A DNA stretch of 7,181 nucleotides from Pseudomonadota bacterium. GTDB taxonomy: Bacteria; Desulfobacterota; Syntrophia; Syntrophales; UBA5619. The translations under genes and the position numbers were made by a program. How positions within the stretch are numbered: the stretch's first letter is position 1; every line of letters starts with the position of its first letter. Shown one piece after another: positions 5,805 to 7,181 of this stretch. The stretch covers positions 1-7,181 of the forward strand of contig JAHJXP010000105.1 in the NCBI GenBank assembly GCA_018827585.1, read 5' to 3'. The notes under the pieces were generated by a model. The model ran no database searches. It saw only the letters and a list, made by a program, of their open reading frames with translations, and was not told where the DNA came from.

Positions 5805-5857
5805 CAGCAGACCGATCGTCTCTCAATAGAAAGAGGCTTTTCTGAAGGAGAAAGGAT

Positions 5858-6265
5858 ATGAAATGTAAATGCATCAGGGTTCTGATGATCACGTTGGCGA
5901 CCATGATCGCCTTAACCGGATCCGTTCTGATGGCGCAGCAGGACAAGATGATCTTAGATTCTTCGAAGGTCTCTAAGAAAAAAGGACGGTCCGTAGTGAC
6001 GTTTCCCCATTATCAGCATATCGAAGCGGGATTGGACTGTAAGGCGTGTCATCATGTCTATCAAAATGGGAAAAATGTTCTCGACGAAAGTCAACTGGAG
6101 GAAGGAAATCCAGATATCCGTTGTTCCAAGTGCCATAGTGCAAAATTGCGCCTCAATTTACAGCAGGCCTTTCATGACCAGTGTATCGGTTGCCACGTAA
6201 GATACCAGAAGGAAAAGAAAAAAACAGGTCCCCGGTATTGTGGGGAGTGCCATATCCGAAAATAA
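5858..6265 (+). CDS. Secreted tetraheme c-type cytochrome, class III (c3-like)
   Basis: The 135-residue protein starts with a Sec signal peptide (basic start, hydrophobic stretch 7-25, probable cleavage near VLMA-QQ), so it is periplasmic. Four heme-attachment motifs follow: CKACH (61-65), CSKCH (89-93), CIGCH (109-113) and CGECH (128-132). Extra histidines H51, H54, H66 and H106 can supply the second axial ligand for each heme. This bis-His set, with the FPHYQH segment before heme 1 and the CxxCHH at heme 1, is the hallmark of cytochrome c3. The start ATG has GAAGGAG upstream. It lies 28 bp before metV and follows the membrane cytochrome and iron-sulfur genes, an order like Tmc or DsrMKJ modules. 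Inferred role: periplasmic exchange of electrons with the membrane subunit. The protein is basic and small, as in the family. Partner hydrogenase or formate dehydrogenase genes are not in the window. Confidence 0.9.
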   Translation: MKCKCIRVLMITLATMIALTGSVLMAQQDKMILDSSKVSKKKGRSVVTFPHYQHIEAGLDCKACHHVYQNGKNVLDESQLEEGNPDIRCSKCHSAKLRLNLQQAFHDQCIGCHVRYQKEKKKTGPRYCGECHIRK

Positions 6266-6293
6266 TTTCTCAACATTTACCTGGAGGAAGAAA

Positions 6294-6968
6294 ATGATCG
6301 TTGCGGAAAGAAAGCCATTTGACGAAATCAAGGAGATGGTGAAACATTTCAAGAAAGTTTTGAATGTCGGCTGTGGAGGGTGTACCTCCATTTGTCTTTC
6401 TGGAGGTCAAAAGGAAGTTGATCTTTTAAATGAGGAACTGAAAAAAGCCTTTGAACTGGACCATATTCCACTCCAGATCGATGGCTTTACGATTGAGAGG
6501 CAATGCAATGCCGATTTTTATCTCCTGTTGGATGAGAGGATAAAATCCTATGAGGCTATCCTCTCGATGGCTTGCGGCGCCGGGGTCCAGTTCATCGCTG
6601 ACCGAAATCCTGAAAAACCTGTCTTTCCGGCCTTAAACACCATCTTTGTCGGCGTGGATCGAGATCTCGGATGGTTTGAGGAAAGTTGCCGTGCCTGTAG
6701 AGAATGTGTCCTCGGAGAAACAGGAGGAATATGCCCTGTAACAAGATGCGCCAAGAGTATTTTCAACGGACCATGCGGGGGAACATCTCGTGAAGGTAAA
6801 TGTGAAGTGAGCAAAGACACCCCTTGCGCCTGGTTTGAGATCCATAAACGCCTGAAGCAACAAAACAGGTTGGAAAACATTTTAAAGATAACACCTGCAA
6901 GGGAATGGCGAAATCAAACTCAGGGAACTCTCGTTCAGGAAGCTTATAAGGCAAGATATGCCAAATGA
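6294..6968 (+). CDS. metV: MetV, iron-sulfur zinc-finger-like partner of methylenetetrahydrofolate reductase
   Basis: The 224-residue product is the MetV-type protein (MTHFR C-terminal domain family) that partners MetF in acetogens and related anaerobes. It has 13 cysteines. An N-terminal CxxC...C set is C27-x2-C30-x3-C34 (VGCGGCTSIC). The hallmark C-terminal set is CRACREC (132-138), GICPVTRCAKS (146-155), NGPCGGTSREGKCEV (158-172) and PCAWFEIHKRL (177-187). In studied homologues these hold [4Fe-4S] clusters that hand electrons to the flavin of MetF. The start is the ATG at 6294 with GGAGGAAG just before it; an upstream in-frame ATG at 6240 lies inside the cytochrome gene and lacks such a site. 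It is the last gene of the set. The separation from metF by three redox genes is unusual and suggests that all five products work together. Confidence 0.9.
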   Translation: MIVAERKPFDEIKEMVKHFKKVLNVGCGGCTSICLSGGQKEVDLLNEELKKAFELDHIPLQIDGFTIERQCNADFYLLLDERIKSYEAILSMACGAGVQFIADRNPEKPVFPALNTIFVGVDRDLGWFEESCRACRECVLGETGGICPVTRCAKSIFNGPCGGTSREGKCEVSKDTPCAWFEIHKRLKQQNRLENILKITPAREWRNQTQGTLVQEAYKARYAK

Positions 6969-7133
6969 AATGATGACGCTCTCGTAAAAAGTTGCAAAGG
7001 CCTTGAATCGATATTCTCAAGAGAACTCGCTAATTATCTTGATGATGAACTATGGATGTTGACCCTTTATGCCAAGTCGGTGCATGACAACATCCCGGCG
7101 CACATTGTCACGGCGATGAAAGAGAGGTTTTGA
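6969..7133 (+). pseudogene. 3' end of a RelE/HigB-family toxin gene lacking its start
   Basis: Directly after the metV stop, and in the same frame, 54 codons stay open to a TGA at 7131. The last 30 or so read DDELWMLTLYAK, then a charged loop, then NIPAHIVTAMKERF. This matches the final beta strand and C-terminal helix of RelE/HigB-type mRNA-cleaving toxins (pattern W-x-L-T-x-Y-A-K ... I-P). No start codon or ribosome site is placed to give a complete toxin of about 100 residues, and the residues before DDELWM do not resemble the family's first half. It is probably a 5'-truncated relic joined to the end of metV. Family assignment rests on a short segment. Confidence 0.55.
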
Positions 7134-7134
7134 T

Positions 7135-7181
7135 ATGAAAGAGCGTAAGTTGTCAGACAGGGATCTTGAACGCCACGAGAC
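7135..7181 (+). CDS. Probable antitoxin, N-terminus only (cut by window edge)
   Basis: An ATG at 7135, one base after the toxin-relic stop, starts a charged reading frame (MKERKLSDRDLERHET) that runs off the window after 15 codons. Toxin-first operons of the HigBA kind place a small DNA-binding antitoxin exactly here. GAGAGG lies a few bases before the ATG. Only the position and the charged N-terminus support the call; no helix-turn-helix is visible in this part. Confidence 0.45.
   Translation, partial: MKERKLSDRDLERHE

Noticed and set aside
1..7181. CRISPR arrays, tRNA or rRNA genes
   Set aside because: No regularly spaced direct repeats and no cloverleaf or rRNA-conserved segments were seen. 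The S23-like relic is a protein-gene fragment, not rRNA.

Overview
The window looks like chromosomal DNA of an anaerobic bacterium of the Desulfobacterota / Syntrophobacterales kind. This is inferred from a tetraheme c3-type cytochrome, an HdrC/DsrK-like iron-sulfur protein, a NarI/DsrM-like membrane protein and a MetF/MetV pair of Wood-Ljungdahl type. No rRNA or other taxonomic marker is present, so the assignment is tentative. Two compositional halves meet near position 2900: the left half is visibly richer in G+C than the right.

Left half (1-2867, all minus strand, read right to left): an N-terminally truncated second copy of metF (2867-2529), a soluble two-PAS histidine kinase (2492-921), a 63-codon gene remnant in the kinase frame (872-681), a single-domain response regulator (678-292), and a second response regulator that starts at 234 and runs off the left edge. 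Close spacing suggests one transcription unit.

Centre (2870-3425): a 556-bp block bounded by inverted repeats of about 77 bp, with about 72 positions identical. Each arm carries a sigma70-like promoter facing outward, one toward the truncated metF and kinase, the other toward the intact metF. Inside the block lies the 3' end (domains V and VI) of a group II intron, and its 3' terminus falls at the inner edge of the right repeat. The arms have diverged, so a simple assembly fold-back is unlikely.

Right half (3477-6968, plus strand): metF, then a five-helix NarI-like membrane protein, a small two-cluster iron-sulfur protein, a secreted tetraheme cytochrome c, and metV. The usual metF-metV pair is thus split by a membrane and periplasmic electron-transfer module resembling a reduced DsrMKJ/Tmc complex. 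The simplest inference is a membrane-linked methylene-tetrahydrofolate reductase that exchanges electrons with the quinone or cytochrome pool, for example in the direction of methyl-THF oxidation during acetate or syntrophic metabolism. This is the most interesting content of the window. The 231-bp gap after metF holds a frameshifted relic of a 23S rRNA intervening-sequence (four-helix bundle) protein gene between inverted G-rich repeats.

Right edge (6969-7181): the 3' end of a RelE/HigB-type toxin gene without its start, followed one base later by the start of a small gene, probably its antitoxin, cut by the window end.
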